Source: Candidatus Fluviicola riflensis (GTDB lineage: Bacteria > Bacteroidota > Bacteroidia > Flavobacteriales_D > Crocinitomicaceae). From it: a stretch of DNA of 64,000 bases. The position numbers were made by a program, and so were the translations under genes. The notes beneath the pieces were generated by a model. It worked only from the letters and a program-made list of their open reading frames with translations, made no database searches and was not told where the DNA came from. Shown in pieces: positions 35,730-42,948 of this stretch; position 1 is the first letter of the stretch, and each line of letters starts with the position of its first letter. The stretch is from contig CP022585.1 in the NCBI GenBank assembly GCA_002243285.1, forward strand, positions 434,001 to 498,000, in the 5' to 3' direction.

Positions 35730-36096
35730 ATTTTTTAAATACCAAATACACCGCCGCCACAATCAAACAAAACGCCGCAATGTGATTCCACTTAAACGAT
35801 TCGCCTTTAAAAACGATCACCGTAAACACCATGAAAACCAGCAGGGAAATCACTTCCTGGATGACCTTGAGTTGAATGAGCGAGAATGGCCCGTCATTCC
35901 CTTTGTAGCCGATTCGGTTGGCGGGAACCTGTAGGCAATATTCGAAAAATGCAATACCCCAACTTACAAGAATCGCTGCTGAAAGCACCCAGAAAGTCAT
36001 TTTCTTCGAATTCTCCGATTTCAAATGTCCATACCAGGCAACAGTCATAAACACATTCGAAAGCACCAAAAGCGCAATACTATAGAATCCTTTCAT
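35728..36096 (-). CDS. DMT-type small membrane protein (DUF486 family)
   Basis: The 122-residue protein has four membrane segments and the DUF486 pattern: VLSNVFMTVAWYGHLK, WGIAFFEYCLQVPANRIGY, FSLIQLKVIQEVISLLVF, AFCLIVAAVYLVFKK. The family is a half-size relative of DMT transporters and probably works as a dimer. Substrate unknown. A TATTTTTC box at 36111-36118 lies 14 nt before the ATG. Confidence 0.85.
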   Translation of the reverse strand: MKGFYSIALLVLSNVFMTVAWYGHLKSENSKKMTFWVLSAAILVSWGIAFFEYCLQVPANRIGYKGNDGPFSLIQLKVIQEVISLLVFMVFTVIVFKGESFKWNHIAAFCLIVAAVYLVFKK

Positions 36097-36124
36097 TGGG
36101 GTTTTTGCCAGAAAAATACACAGG

Positions 36125-36155
36125 AATTATCAATTATGAATTCGAAAATGATGAA
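36125..36155 (+). repeat. Dispersed 31-nt AT-rich repeat
   Basis: One mismatch to the word at 36571-36601 and, inverted, to 12783-12813. It lies between the DMT gene and the short T9SS gene. Confidence 0.75.
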
Positions 36156-36180
36156 GTGGATTCATCTTTATAATTCATAA

Positions 36181-36507
36181 TTACTGTTTGTAGACATTTT
36201 TCTTCTCAATAAACCCATCCACACTTTCAACCAGCAAAAATACCCACCCCGAAGGCAAATCGCTGAGCGAGTAACATTCATTGGGCATGCCGGTTGGTTT
36301 GATCTCACGGCCGTTGATGTCGAAAAAATCGATGCTCTTAATTTCTTTGGAAGATTTTATGATGAGCAGATCGCTTGTCGGATTCGGAAAACAGCGCAAA
36401 TCCCATTGATTCAATGTGTCCACTTTTCCAAGAGTTGGTTCGGTAGTTTCCTGCGCGGAGAGTTGACAAGTAAATGCCAGCATTCCAATTGTGATCAAGC
36501 GTTTCAT
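36181..36507 (-). CDS. Minimal T9SS type A sorting-domain protein
   Basis: This protein has only 108 residues. A signal peptide (MKRLITIGMLAFTCQLSAQ) is followed by about 15 residues and then a T9SS C-terminal domain (CFPNPTSDLLIIKSSKEI, then FFDINGREI, then LPSGWVFLLVE). There is almost no cargo. It may be a remnant of a larger secreted protein or a true small surface protein. The DNA upstream (36508-36556) carries no further frame that would extend it. Confidence 0.7.
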   Translation of the reverse strand: MKRLITIGMLAFTCQLSAQETTEPTLGKVDTLNQWDLRCFPNPTSDLLIIKSSKEIKSIDFFDINGREIKPTGMPNECYSLSDLPSGWVFLLVESVDGFIEKKNVYKQ

Positions 36508-36556
36508 CTTTCTGTTTTTTGGTATAATCCATGGGTGATTTAATGGTTACACTAAT

Positions 36557-36626
36557 AATGTTGAATGCTTAATTATCAATTATGAATTCGAAAATTATGA
36601 AGTGACTCCCTTGATAATTCATAATT
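36557..36626. repeat. Adjacent copies of two dispersed repeats
   Basis: AATGTTGAATGCTTAATT (36557-36574) matches the stretch inside the porin gene at 15547-15564. It runs directly into the 31-nt word (36571-36601) that also occurs inverted at 12783-12813. The region ends with CTTGATAATTCATAATT. Confidence 0.8.
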
Positions 36627-36666
36627 CTCTCATTCATAGTTCTCATCGATTGTGTATCTTTCCTTC

Positions 36667-37020
36667 GTGAAACCGATCAAACTTTCAGAAGAAAACGCCG
36701 ATTTTTTCGAGCGTGTATACGAAGTCGTCAAACTCATTCCGGAAGGAAGAGTGACTTCTTATGGTGCGATTGCCAATTATTTGGGTGCGAAACGATCCAG
36801 CAGAATGGTTGGTTGGGCAATGAATGCGGCGCATCAGCACCCGGGAATACCGGCACATCGCGTGGTAAACAGACAAGGATTACTTACAGGTAAAATGCAT
36901 TTCCCCGATCCGGAAGAAATGGAAAAACGGCTTGCGTCAGAAGGAATTAAAGTGACGAATGATCAGGTGCAGGATTTTAAAACGGTCTATTGGAATCCGA
37001 TAGAGGAATTGATGCTCTGA
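36667..37020 (+). CDS. Alkyltransferase-like protein (ATL, MGMT fold without active Cys)
   Basis: The 117-residue protein matches the DNA-binding domain of O6-alkylguanine alkyltransferases: IPEGRVTSYGAIANYLGAKRSSRMVGWAMNA. The catalytic PCHRV motif reads PAHRVVN, with Ala in place of Cys. This defines alkyltransferase-like proteins, which bind O6-alkylguanine without repair and direct it to nucleotide excision repair. The frame runs up to a GTG at 36652, but a TATCTTTC box (36655-36662) lies there, so the GTG at 36667 (MKPIKLSEEN) is chosen. It meets the next gene end to end with no gap. Confidence 0.82.
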   Translation: MKPIKLSEENADFFERVYEVVKLIPEGRVTSYGAIANYLGAKRSSRMVGWAMNAAHQHPGIPAHRVVNRQGLLTGKMHFPDPEEMEKRLASEGIKVTNDQVQDFKTVYWNPIEELML

Positions 37021-37338
37021 TCAGGGATATTTTGAAATAAGAATTTCCTTGTCCACATTGCTATCCAATAATAACTTCGATTTATAACCGTTCAGTTCAT
37101 TCAAAAAAACTTCCTTGTTACCCGATAAATGTGCGTGAAAATTAATTGTTTCGTCCAGCTCATTAAGTGTTTGCTCAAAATACCTGGTCTTGTCACCAGC
37201 ATACCTGATCGAAGCTCTGATCTCCAATTCTTCTTCAACTAAATTTTTTGCTTGATTTAGCTGTTTATTGTATTCGGACTCGCATGAACAAAATAGTGTC
37301 CCCGAGAGGACGACTAATAGCAGTAGCATTATTTTCAT
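37021..37338 (-). CDS. Small lipoprotein, unknown function
   Basis: This 105-residue lipoprotein has Cys near 17 or 19 (SGTLFCSCESE) and a mature helical, charged part without recognised domain. Its stop codon lies directly against the stop of the convergent ATL gene. A TATCTTTG box at 37343-37350 ends 4 nt before the ATG, which suggests a leaderless transcript. Confidence 0.65.
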   Translation of the reverse strand: MKIMLLLLVVLSGTLFCSCESEYNKQLNQAKNLVEEELEIRASIRYAGDKTRYFEQTLNELDETINFHAHLSGNKEVFLNELNGYKSKLLLDSNVDKEILISKYP

Positions 37339-37342
37339 AGTT

Positions 37343-37350
37343 CAAAGATA
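37343..37350 (-). promoter_or_regulatory. TAnnTTTG -7 box directly before a start codon
   Basis: TATCTTTG, a perfect consensus match on the minus strand, then AACT, then the ATG of the small lipoprotein. Confidence 0.6.
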
Positions 37351-37476
37351 CGCCATGAATGCGTAGTGAGCAAAAAATCTGTTTCACCATACCGTTAAAA
37401 TATTCATCTATTTCAGTCAAATATTCAACAGAAATTAAAATTAATGTAAAATGATGGTGTTAAACGTAGACATGCT

Positions 37477-37484
37477 TAACTTCG
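37477..37484 (+). promoter_or_regulatory. -7 box (TAACTTCG) directly before a start codon
   Basis: TAACTTCG differs from the consensus at one base and ends 4 nt before the ATG at 37489. Confidence 0.45.
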
Positions 37485-37488
37485 TATC

Positions 37489-38502
37489 ATGATTTTGGTA
37501 ACCGGATCCACAGGACTTCTTGGTTCGCATGTAGTGTGTGAAATGGTAGCTCACGGGCATATTGTGCGGGCAATGTACCGTTTCGAAAACCGAAAACAGG
37601 TAGTAGAACGTCTAATGCATTTTTATTATCAGGATCGCGCTGACGAATTGCTGAAGCAGATAGAATGGGTTTCGGGCGATGTGCTTGATCTGGTTGACCT
37701 GGCTGATGCTATTCAGGGTTGCGAAAAGATAATTCACTGCGCAGCACTGGTTTCGTTTCACCGTCGCGATTTCTGGCGATTGTTTGAAATCAACAGAAAA
37801 GGTACCGCCAATGTAGTAAATGTGGCGCTGGAATTAGGTGTTCAGCAACTGGTATATATTTCTTCAACCGCAGCAGTGGGAAGCGATACAACTTACACCG
37901 ACCAGGTCAGAAGAGAAAGCAACCACTGGAATGCCAACGAAAAAGTAAGCGGTTATTCGCTTTCGAAATATAGCGCCGAAAAAGAAGTATGGCGTGGAAT
38001 CGAAGAAGGTTTACCGGCTGCAATCGTGAATCCGAGTATTATGCTGGGGCCGGGAAGTTGGGATGAAAGTTCGCTGAAAATTATGCGGACGCTTCAAAAG
38101 GGGTTGAGTTATTATACACCTGGAGGAAACGCGTTCGTAGATGTGCGCGATGTGACATTGATCATCCGCAAACTCATTGAGACAAATGCATCGGGAGAAC
38201 GCTACCTGGTAACGGGAACCAGCTTGTCCTTTAAAGAATTGTTTGATAAGATTTGCGCGCAACTGAAGGTGAAAGCACCCTCCAAACTTGCAGGAAAATT
38301 CCTGGTAGGACTTGCATGGCGTTTAGCCGGAATTGGTGCTCGATTTACCGGAAAACGACCGACGATCACTAAAGAATCAGCAGAAAGTTCGCAGAAAACA
38401 AGGATTTATTCCAACGAAAAAGTGCGTGCTGCATTTCCTGACTTTGATTTTACTCCGTTAGAAGAAACCATTGCGATGACCATTAAAGGAAGAATGGATT
38501 AA
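37489..38502 (+). CDS. NAD(P)-dependent SDR-family epimerase/reductase
   Basis: This 337-residue extended short-chain dehydrogenase has the nucleotide motif [13 protein letters not shown], an [25 protein letters not shown] segment, SSTAAVGSD and the catalytic [11 protein letters not shown]. It resembles dihydroflavonol-4-reductase-like enzymes of Bacteroidota. Substrate unknown. Its stop codon overlaps that of the convergent engB gene: the four bases TTAA give a TAA on each strand. Confidence 0.85.
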   Translation: MILVTGSTGLLGSHVVCEMVAHGHIVRAMYRFENRKQVVERLMHFYYQDRADELLKQIEWVSGDVLDLVDLADAIQGCEKIIHCAALVSFHRRDFWRLFEINRKGTANVVNVALELGVQQLVYISSTAAVGSDTTYTDQVRRESNHWNANEKVSGYSLSKYSAEKEVWRGIEEGLPAAIVNPSIMLGPGSWDESSLKIMRTLQKGLSYYTPGGNAFVDVRDVTLIIRKLIETNASGERYLVTGTSLSFKELFDKICAQLKVKAPSKLAGKFLVGLAWRLAGIGARFTGKRPTITKESAESSQKTRIYSNEKVRAAFPDFDFTPLEETIAMTIKGRMD

Positions 38503-39119
38503 TCCCCGAACTGTTCTGTTTGTTTCAAATCCATATTGATCTGTCCGATGTAATTCAGCAATTTTTCACGTCCGAATTTTGACTCGGCAGAAGTAGTGAA
38601 CACCGGCGGCATTTCGGCCCATTGTTTCAGCATTTCCTTTTTATAAGCAGCCAGGTTTTTCTGTAATGCCGAACTGGAAAGCTTATCGATTTTGGTAAAT
38701 ACAATCGAGAACGGCAATTGTTCTTCGGCACACCAAGTCATGAATTCAAGGTCGATCTTTTGAGGCTCCAAACGTGAATCCAGCAATACAAAAATATTGA
38801 TCAACGTCGACCGTTGCGTCAGGTATTCGGAGATAAATTGCTCCCATTTGGAACGATTGCTTTTGGATGTACGGGCATAACCGTAACCGGGTAAATCGAC
38901 CAAATACCAATCATCATTGATCACAAAATGATTGATCAACTGCGTTTTTCCGGGAGTTCCCGAAGTTTTCGCGAGGTTTTTACGATCTGTAAGCATATTG
39001 ATCAGCGACGATTTTCCCACATTCGAGCGGCCGATAAAGGCATATTCCGGTTTACCGTCTTCAGGACATTTGGTAATATCGGTGTTGCTAACAACGAATT
39101 TGGCGTCTTTGATAATCAT
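38499..39119 (-). CDS. engB: Ribosome biogenesis GTPase EngB (YihA/YsxC)
   Basis: The protein has 206 residues and shows all GTPase motifs: [14 protein letters not shown] (G1), TSGTPGKTQ (G2), DLPGYGYA (G3) and FTKIDKLS (G4). EngB is needed for assembly of the large ribosomal subunit. A TAACTTTG box at 39136-39143 lies 16 nt before the ATG. Divergent from the pseudouridine synthase gene across a repeat-rich spacer. Confidence 0.93.
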   Translation of the reverse strand: MIIKDAKFVVSNTDITKCPEDGKPEYAFIGRSNVGKSSLINMLTDRKNLAKTSGTPGKTQLINHFVINDDWYLVDLPGYGYARTSKSNRSKWEQFISEYLTQRSTLINIFVLLDSRLEPQKIDLEFMTWCAEEQLPFSIVFTKIDKLSSSALQKNLAAYKKEMLKQWAEMPPVFTTSAESKFGREKLLNYIGQINMDLKQTEQFGD

Positions 39120-39135
39120 TTGCTGGGATTTGCCG

Positions 39136-39143
39136 CAAAGTTA
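39136..39143 (-). promoter_or_regulatory. TAnnTTTG -7 box (TAACTTTG) of engB
   Basis: Consensus -7 box on the minus strand, 16 nt before the engB start codon. Confidence 0.5.
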
Positions 39144-39159
39144 CTAAAGAAATACTCAC

Positions 39160-39270
39160 CACAAAGCACAAAGTAAAAGGATGAGGTGGATGCGCTAAAA
39201 GAACACAAAGGTGGTTCAGGTAGCAGGTCTTTGTGTTCTTAACAGGTCTGTCCTTCAAAAAAACTTTGTG
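39160..39270. repeat. Nested inverted repeats of the CACAAAG family
   Basis: AAGAACACAAAG (39199-39210) faces CTTTGTGTTCTT (39229-39240), a perfect 12-bp pair with an 18-nt loop. CAAAGCACAAAGT outside it is partly complementary to ACTTTGTGGCTTTG. It lies between the divergent engB and pseudouridine synthase genes. Confidence 0.7.
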
Positions 39271-39294
39271 GCTTTGTAGTTCCTTTCATTAACA

Positions 39295-40017
39295 TTGCAT
39301 GTGGAAATTCCGGTTTTATTCGAAGATGATACCTGCTTTGTGGTGAACAAACCCAATAACATGCTGGTGCACCATTCACATTTTGCACGGAACATTGAAA
39401 CACCTTCTTTGGTGGAACTCGTACGTGCCTTGGGATACGAAACGGCGGTTCCCGTGCATCGCCTGGACCATAAAACATCGGGCGCACTGATTTTTGTGAA
39501 ATCGAATGAGTATGCTTCGGAGTTCCAGCAACTATTTGATTCAAAATCTATTGCCAAAACTTATATCGCGTTACTTCGTGGACATATTCCAGAATCAGGA
39601 ACGATCAATTCACCGGTAAAAAACGAACGTGGGAATTACAAGGAAGCGCTCACACATTATCGCTCTTTGCAGCAGTTTGAGCTGAATATGGCGGTGGAAC
39701 CGTATGCGACCGCTCGTTATAGTTTAGTGGAATTGACTCCGGAAACGGGCCGTACACATCAATTGCGGATTCACGCCAATAAAATCAGTCATCCTATTAT
39801 CGGTGATCCGAAACATGGGAACAGGCATCACAATCATGCGTTCCAGGAACGACTTCAGTTGCCGGATTTGTTTTTGCACGCCGAACGATTAGAATTTATT
39901 CATCCGTTTACGAAAGAACGTATAGAGATTCGGGCGGAGTTTCCAGTGTTTTGGGGAAGGTTTTTTGAGGCTGCGAAAATGTTGGCAAACTGCGAAAACC
40001 GACAGTTGGGAAAGTGA
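39295..40017 (+). CDS. RluA-family pseudouridine synthase
   Basis: This protein of about 240 residues has the RluA-family active-site motif HRLDHKTSGALIF near residue 60, an N-terminal VLFEDDTCFVVNKPNNMLVH, and ELTPETGRTHQLRIHANKISHPIIGD. The size and the lack of an S4 domain fit the TruC-like group, which modifies tRNA or rRNA uridines. The start is a TTG at 39295 or a GTG at 39301; no in-frame ATG precedes the conserved region. Confidence 0.88.
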   Translation: MHVEIPVLFEDDTCFVVNKPNNMLVHHSHFARNIETPSLVELVRALGYETAVPVHRLDHKTSGALIFVKSNEYASEFQQLFDSKSIAKTYIALLRGHIPESGTINSPVKNERGNYKEALTHYRSLQQFELNMAVEPYATARYSLVELTPETGRTHQLRIHANKISHPIIGDPKHGNRHHNHAFQERLQLPDLFLHAERLEFIHPFTKERIEIRAEFPVFWGRFFEAAKMLANCENRQLGK

Positions 40018-40019
40018 TT

Positions 40020-40091
40020 CAATCCGTCGTAATATTGCGAATTCACGACCGTTTATTTGATATGCCAATTTGCAATATTACGAACGTTATT
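40020..40091. repeat. 72-bp repeat, copy 1 (upstream of the ArsR-type gene)
   Basis: It matches 40528-40599 in 68 of 72 positions, same orientation. Each copy contains an inverted repeat CGTAATATTGCGAATT/AATTTGCAATATTACG (15 of 16 complementary). It lies about 90 nt before the regulator start. Confidence 0.9.
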
Positions 40092-40182
40092 CCCGGTTGA
40101 AAAATCGAATAAAAAATATTTTTTTTTCAAAATCCCATTGTACCAAAGGATCTTTTTCACTAGCTTAAATAAGAAAAGTCCT

Positions 40183-40485
40183 ATGGGAGCTTCTAAAATT
40201 AAAGTATTTACAGCATCACAGAAATCATTTGCCAGAGTTGCAAAGGCTATTGGTCATCCGGCAAGAGTTGCTATTATTCAACATCTTTCAAAAGAAAATT
40301 CTGCAACTAACACAACACTTATAGAATTAACGAATTTATCTAAAGCGACTGTTCATCAACATTTACAAGAATTGGTCAGCGCAGGATTAATTGCAGGAAC
40401 GTTTATTGGAAACAGACATTATTATCGGTTGCTTCCAAGTGCATTTGAACGAATAGAAAATCTGAAAAGAGTCATTGGGATTTAA
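40183..40485 (+). CDS. ArsR-type winged-helix regulator
   Basis: The 100-residue protein has a winged-helix domain: AKAIGHPARVAIIQHLSKEN, then the recognition helix LTNLSKATVHQHLQELVSAGLI, then a wing GTFIGNRHYYRL. It lacks the CVC metal motif of classic metal sensors, so the signal is unknown. The frame continues upstream to 40057, but that part translates the 72-bp repeat, so the ATG at 40183 is chosen. Copies of the 72-bp repeat flank the gene and precede both it and the peroxidase gene; they may be its operators. Confidence 0.85.
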   Translation: MGASKIKVFTASQKSFARVAKAIGHPARVAIIQHLSKENSATNTTLIELTNLSKATVHQHLQELVSAGLIAGTFIGNRHYYRLLPSAFERIENLKRVIGI

Positions 40486-40527
40486 AAGAGCTAATGGTAA
40501 ATGAAATCACCCCATTTTTTGATGATC

Positions 40528-40599
40528 CAATCCGACGTAATATTGCGAATTTACATCCGTTTATTTGATATGCCAATTTGCAATATTACGAACGTTATT
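40528..40599. repeat. 72-bp repeat, copy 2 (upstream of the peroxidase gene)
   Basis: Direct copy of 40020-40091 with four mismatches. It ends 50 nt before the start of the di-haem peroxidase gene. Confidence 0.9.
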
Positions 40600-40636
40600 T
40601 TTGGCAGGGGAATTCTTTAAAATCCCACATTTTCAG

Positions 40637-40644
40637 TACCTTTA
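40637..40644 (+). promoter_or_regulatory. -7 box (TACCTTTA) directly before a start codon
   Basis: TACCTTTA, then CCCC, then the ATG at 40649. One base differs from TAnnTTTG. Confidence 0.45.
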
Positions 40645-40648
40645 CCCC

Positions 40649-41659
40649 ATGCAACCCCGCATTCTCCATATCAGTTTATTTACGGCATTGATCGGTTTTG
40701 CCCTCATGGCGTGCATTTCTGAAAACGGTGAAACAAAACTCGAACTGCCCCCGCATTTTCCTGCAATGAACTACCCCGAGAACAATCAGTTCAACCAGGA
40801 TAGGGTAGACTTGGGACGCAAATTGTTCTACGACCCGATTCTCTCGCGCAACAACGATATTTCCTGCGCTTCCTGCCACAAACAATCGCTGGCATTTGCT
40901 GATACTGCGGCTATTAGTCCCGGAACCGAAGGACGTATGGGCACACGTAATGCCCCGACGCTTGCCAATGTGGGGTACAATCCGACCGTATTGTTCGATG
41001 GTTTTTTGGAAACGCTGGAAAAACAGATTTTGGTTCCTATCCAGGAACATGCCGAGATGGACTTCAATATTGTGGATGTTTCCAAACGTATGAAAGCTGA
41101 TCCTGCGTATGTTGCAATGAGTAAAAAAGCCTACGACCGCGAGCCTGATGCCTTTGTGATTACCCGTGCCATTTCTGCGTTTGAACGAACTTTAATCAGC
41201 AGTCATTCAAAATACGATGCGTTCCTACAGGGAAAGAAAAGACTGTCTGCGGCTGAAACGCGCGGCAAAAACCTGTTTTTTGATCGTTTGCATTGTTCTC
41301 AGTGCCACGGTGGATTCAACTTCACCGATTTCAGTGTACGAAACAACGGGTTGTTCCCCGTTTATGCCGATTCAGGCAGAATGCGGGTCACGCAACTGGA
41401 AATCGACCGCGATATGGTGAAAGTTCCCACGCTGCGCAACATTACTCTCACCGCACCTTATATGCACGACGGCCGTTTTAAAACCCTGCGCGATGTACTG
41501 AATCACTACGAAAGCGGCGGTGAACCACATCCTAACAAAAGTGCCGTTATTCAACCATTTACGTTGACGGAAGCTGAAGAAAACGACTTGATTTCATTCT
41601 TGAAAACCCTAACCGACAAGCAGTTTATCACCGATAAACGATATAGCGCTCCCAAATAA
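40649..41659 (+). CDS. Di-haem cytochrome c peroxidase (MauG/CcpA family), first copy
   Basis: The 336-residue lipoprotein (lipobox FALMACIS) has haem sites CASCH near residue 73 and CSQCH near 216, and the family motifs LGRKLFYDPILSRNNDISCASC, GTRNAPTLANVGYN and TAPYMHDGRFKTLRDVLNHY. It belongs to the bacterial cytochrome c peroxidase family, periplasmic. The frame continues upstream to 40565 through the 72-bp repeat; the ATG at 40649 starts the signal peptide and is chosen. Confidence 0.9.
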   Translation: MQPRILHISLFTALIGFALMACISENGETKLELPPHFPAMNYPENNQFNQDRVDLGRKLFYDPILSRNNDISCASCHKQSLAFADTAAISPGTEGRMGTRNAPTLANVGYNPTVLFDGFLETLEKQILVPIQEHAEMDFNIVDVSKRMKADPAYVAMSKKAYDREPDAFVITRAISAFERTLISSHSKYDAFLQGKKRLSAAETRGKNLFFDRLHCSQCHGGFNFTDFSVRNNGLFPVYADSGRMRVTQLEIDRDMVKVPTLRNITLTAPYMHDGRFKTLRDVLNHYESGGEPHPNKSAVIQPFTLTEAEENDLISFLKTLTDKQFITDKRYSAPK

Positions 41660-41836
41660 AGTGGATAAACACAGAAGCTTTTTTTAACCACATAGAGCAC
41701 ATAGGAAACATAGGTGTTAAACGTGTTGTTTTTTCACTATTCAGTTCGGCACTCCTCATAGGCTTTGAATATTTCTAAGCAATGCAAGCCTATGGAACTT
41801 ATGTGGTTAAATTTCGTGTAATTGTCAGGCCAGTGT
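41660..41836. repeat. Inverted repeat of the TTAACCACATAG family between convergent peroxidase genes
   Basis: TTAACCACATAGAGCACAT begins at 41684 and is identical to 21960-21978. CCTATGGAACTTATGTGGTTAA (41789-41810) is its partner arm. No gene is seen; it may act as a terminator for both genes. Confidence 0.7.
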
Positions 41837-42928
41837 TTAAAAAGGCGAACCAAACGCCGGATTCTTAATAAACTGATAATCCGTCAATGTTTTCAGGAAA
41901 TTCACCAAATCCATTTTGTCCTGGGCGTTTAACATCAATCCCGTAGGCATGGTATACGCCAGCTGTGGTTCCAAAGTGTTTGACGCGTGAATCCCCGAAT
42001 TGTAATGTTCCACAACTTCTTCCAATGTACGGAAACGTCCATCGTGCATGTACGGAAATGTTAGCGCGATATTTCGTAAAGAAGGTACTTTGAATTTCCC
42101 TTTATCTGTTGCAGAATTGGTCACTGTCTGTCTTCCAAGGTCGGAAATTTGTGCTTCATCGTCCAAACCGTTGTTCATGTACTGATCGTTCTCGAAATTG
42201 CTGCCGCTGTGACAATGCGCGCAATCGGCCCCGGAAAGCTCCGGAAAAAACGGATTGTATTCGTCAAAAAACAACGCTCTCCCACGTTCTTCGCTTGCGC
42301 TTAAGGTGGCATTTCCGGTTAAATAACGGTCGTATTTCGATTGATTGGAAACCAGTGTAAACATAAACGCTTCCAATGCCAGTGCCATGCGATCGGAAGT
42401 GATGGAATCGTTGCCAAAAGCCTTGGAGAATTGAACCCGGTAACGTCCTTTGGCTTCCAGTTTGGCAATCGCGTTGGGCAATGTTTCGTGCATTTCCAGT
42501 GGATCCTGGATTGGTTTTAACGCCTGGTCACGCAGGAAATGCGCTCTTCCGTCCCAGAAAAATTCATTATCGTTCCAGGCCATGTTGAAAATAGCCATCG
42601 CCTGTCGTGCTCCTTGTAATCCGTCAATTCCAGTAGAAAACTGCGCTGTATCCGAAAAAGCATTATTTTGATTGTGGCAGGAAGAGCAAGACATTGTGCC
42701 ATCGCCTGAAAGCAGATTTTCATAAAAGAGCATCCGCCCGAGTTCCACTTTTTCCTTCGTTAATGGATTATCGCCCGGAAGATTTGGATCGGCAAGCGTG
42801 TTGTAGTCAATCGTATAAGGAGTGAGATCCAAAGAAGTGTTCCCTGTGGGATCAAGCAATGTTTTCTTACAGGAAAAAATGACCACACCGAGTAACAAAG
42901 CCAGCCAAATACGATTCCATTTTTTCAT
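41837..42928 (-). CDS. Di-haem MauG-like peroxidase, probable MbnH-type partner
   Basis: This 363-residue lipoprotein (lipobox GVVIFSCKK, Cys20) has haem sites CSSCH at 81-85 and CAHCH near 238, and LGRMLFYENLLSGDG and TFPYMHDGRFRTLEEVVEHYNSG. It is a paralogue of the peroxidase at 40649. It lies 20 nt downstream of an MbnP-like gene on the same strand. In methanobactin loci the MauG relative MbnH oxidises a tryptophan of MbnP to kynurenine; the pairing here suggests the same role. This is inference from gene order and family. Confidence 0.85.
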   Translation of the reverse strand: MKKWNRIWLALLLGVVIFSCKKTLLDPTGNTSLDLTPYTIDYNTLADPNLPGDNPLTKEKVELGRMLFYENLLSGDGTMSCSSCHNQNNAFSDTAQFSTGIDGLQGARQAMAIFNMAWNDNEFFWDGRAHFLRDQALKPIQDPLEMHETLPNAIAKLEAKGRYRVQFSKAFGNDSITSDRMALALEAFMFTLVSNQSKYDRYLTGNATLSASEERGRALFFDEYNPFFPELSGADCAHCHSGSNFENDQYMNNGLDDEAQISDLGRQTVTNSATDKGKFKVPSLRNIALTFPYMHDGRFRTLEEVVEHYNSGIHASNTLEPQLAYTMPTGLMLNAQDKMDLVNFLKTLTDYQFIKNPAFGSPF

Positions 42929-42948
42929 AGACAGAATGTTGCAATTAC

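Noticed and set aside
36557..36626. Insertion sequence remnant
   Set aside because: No transposase fragment and no target duplication visible; only short dispersed words.
40057..40092. Identical N-terminal peptide MICQFAILRTLF on the regulator and on the peroxidase (40565)
   Set aside because: It is the translation of the 72-bp repeat; both proteins have good starts further downstream.
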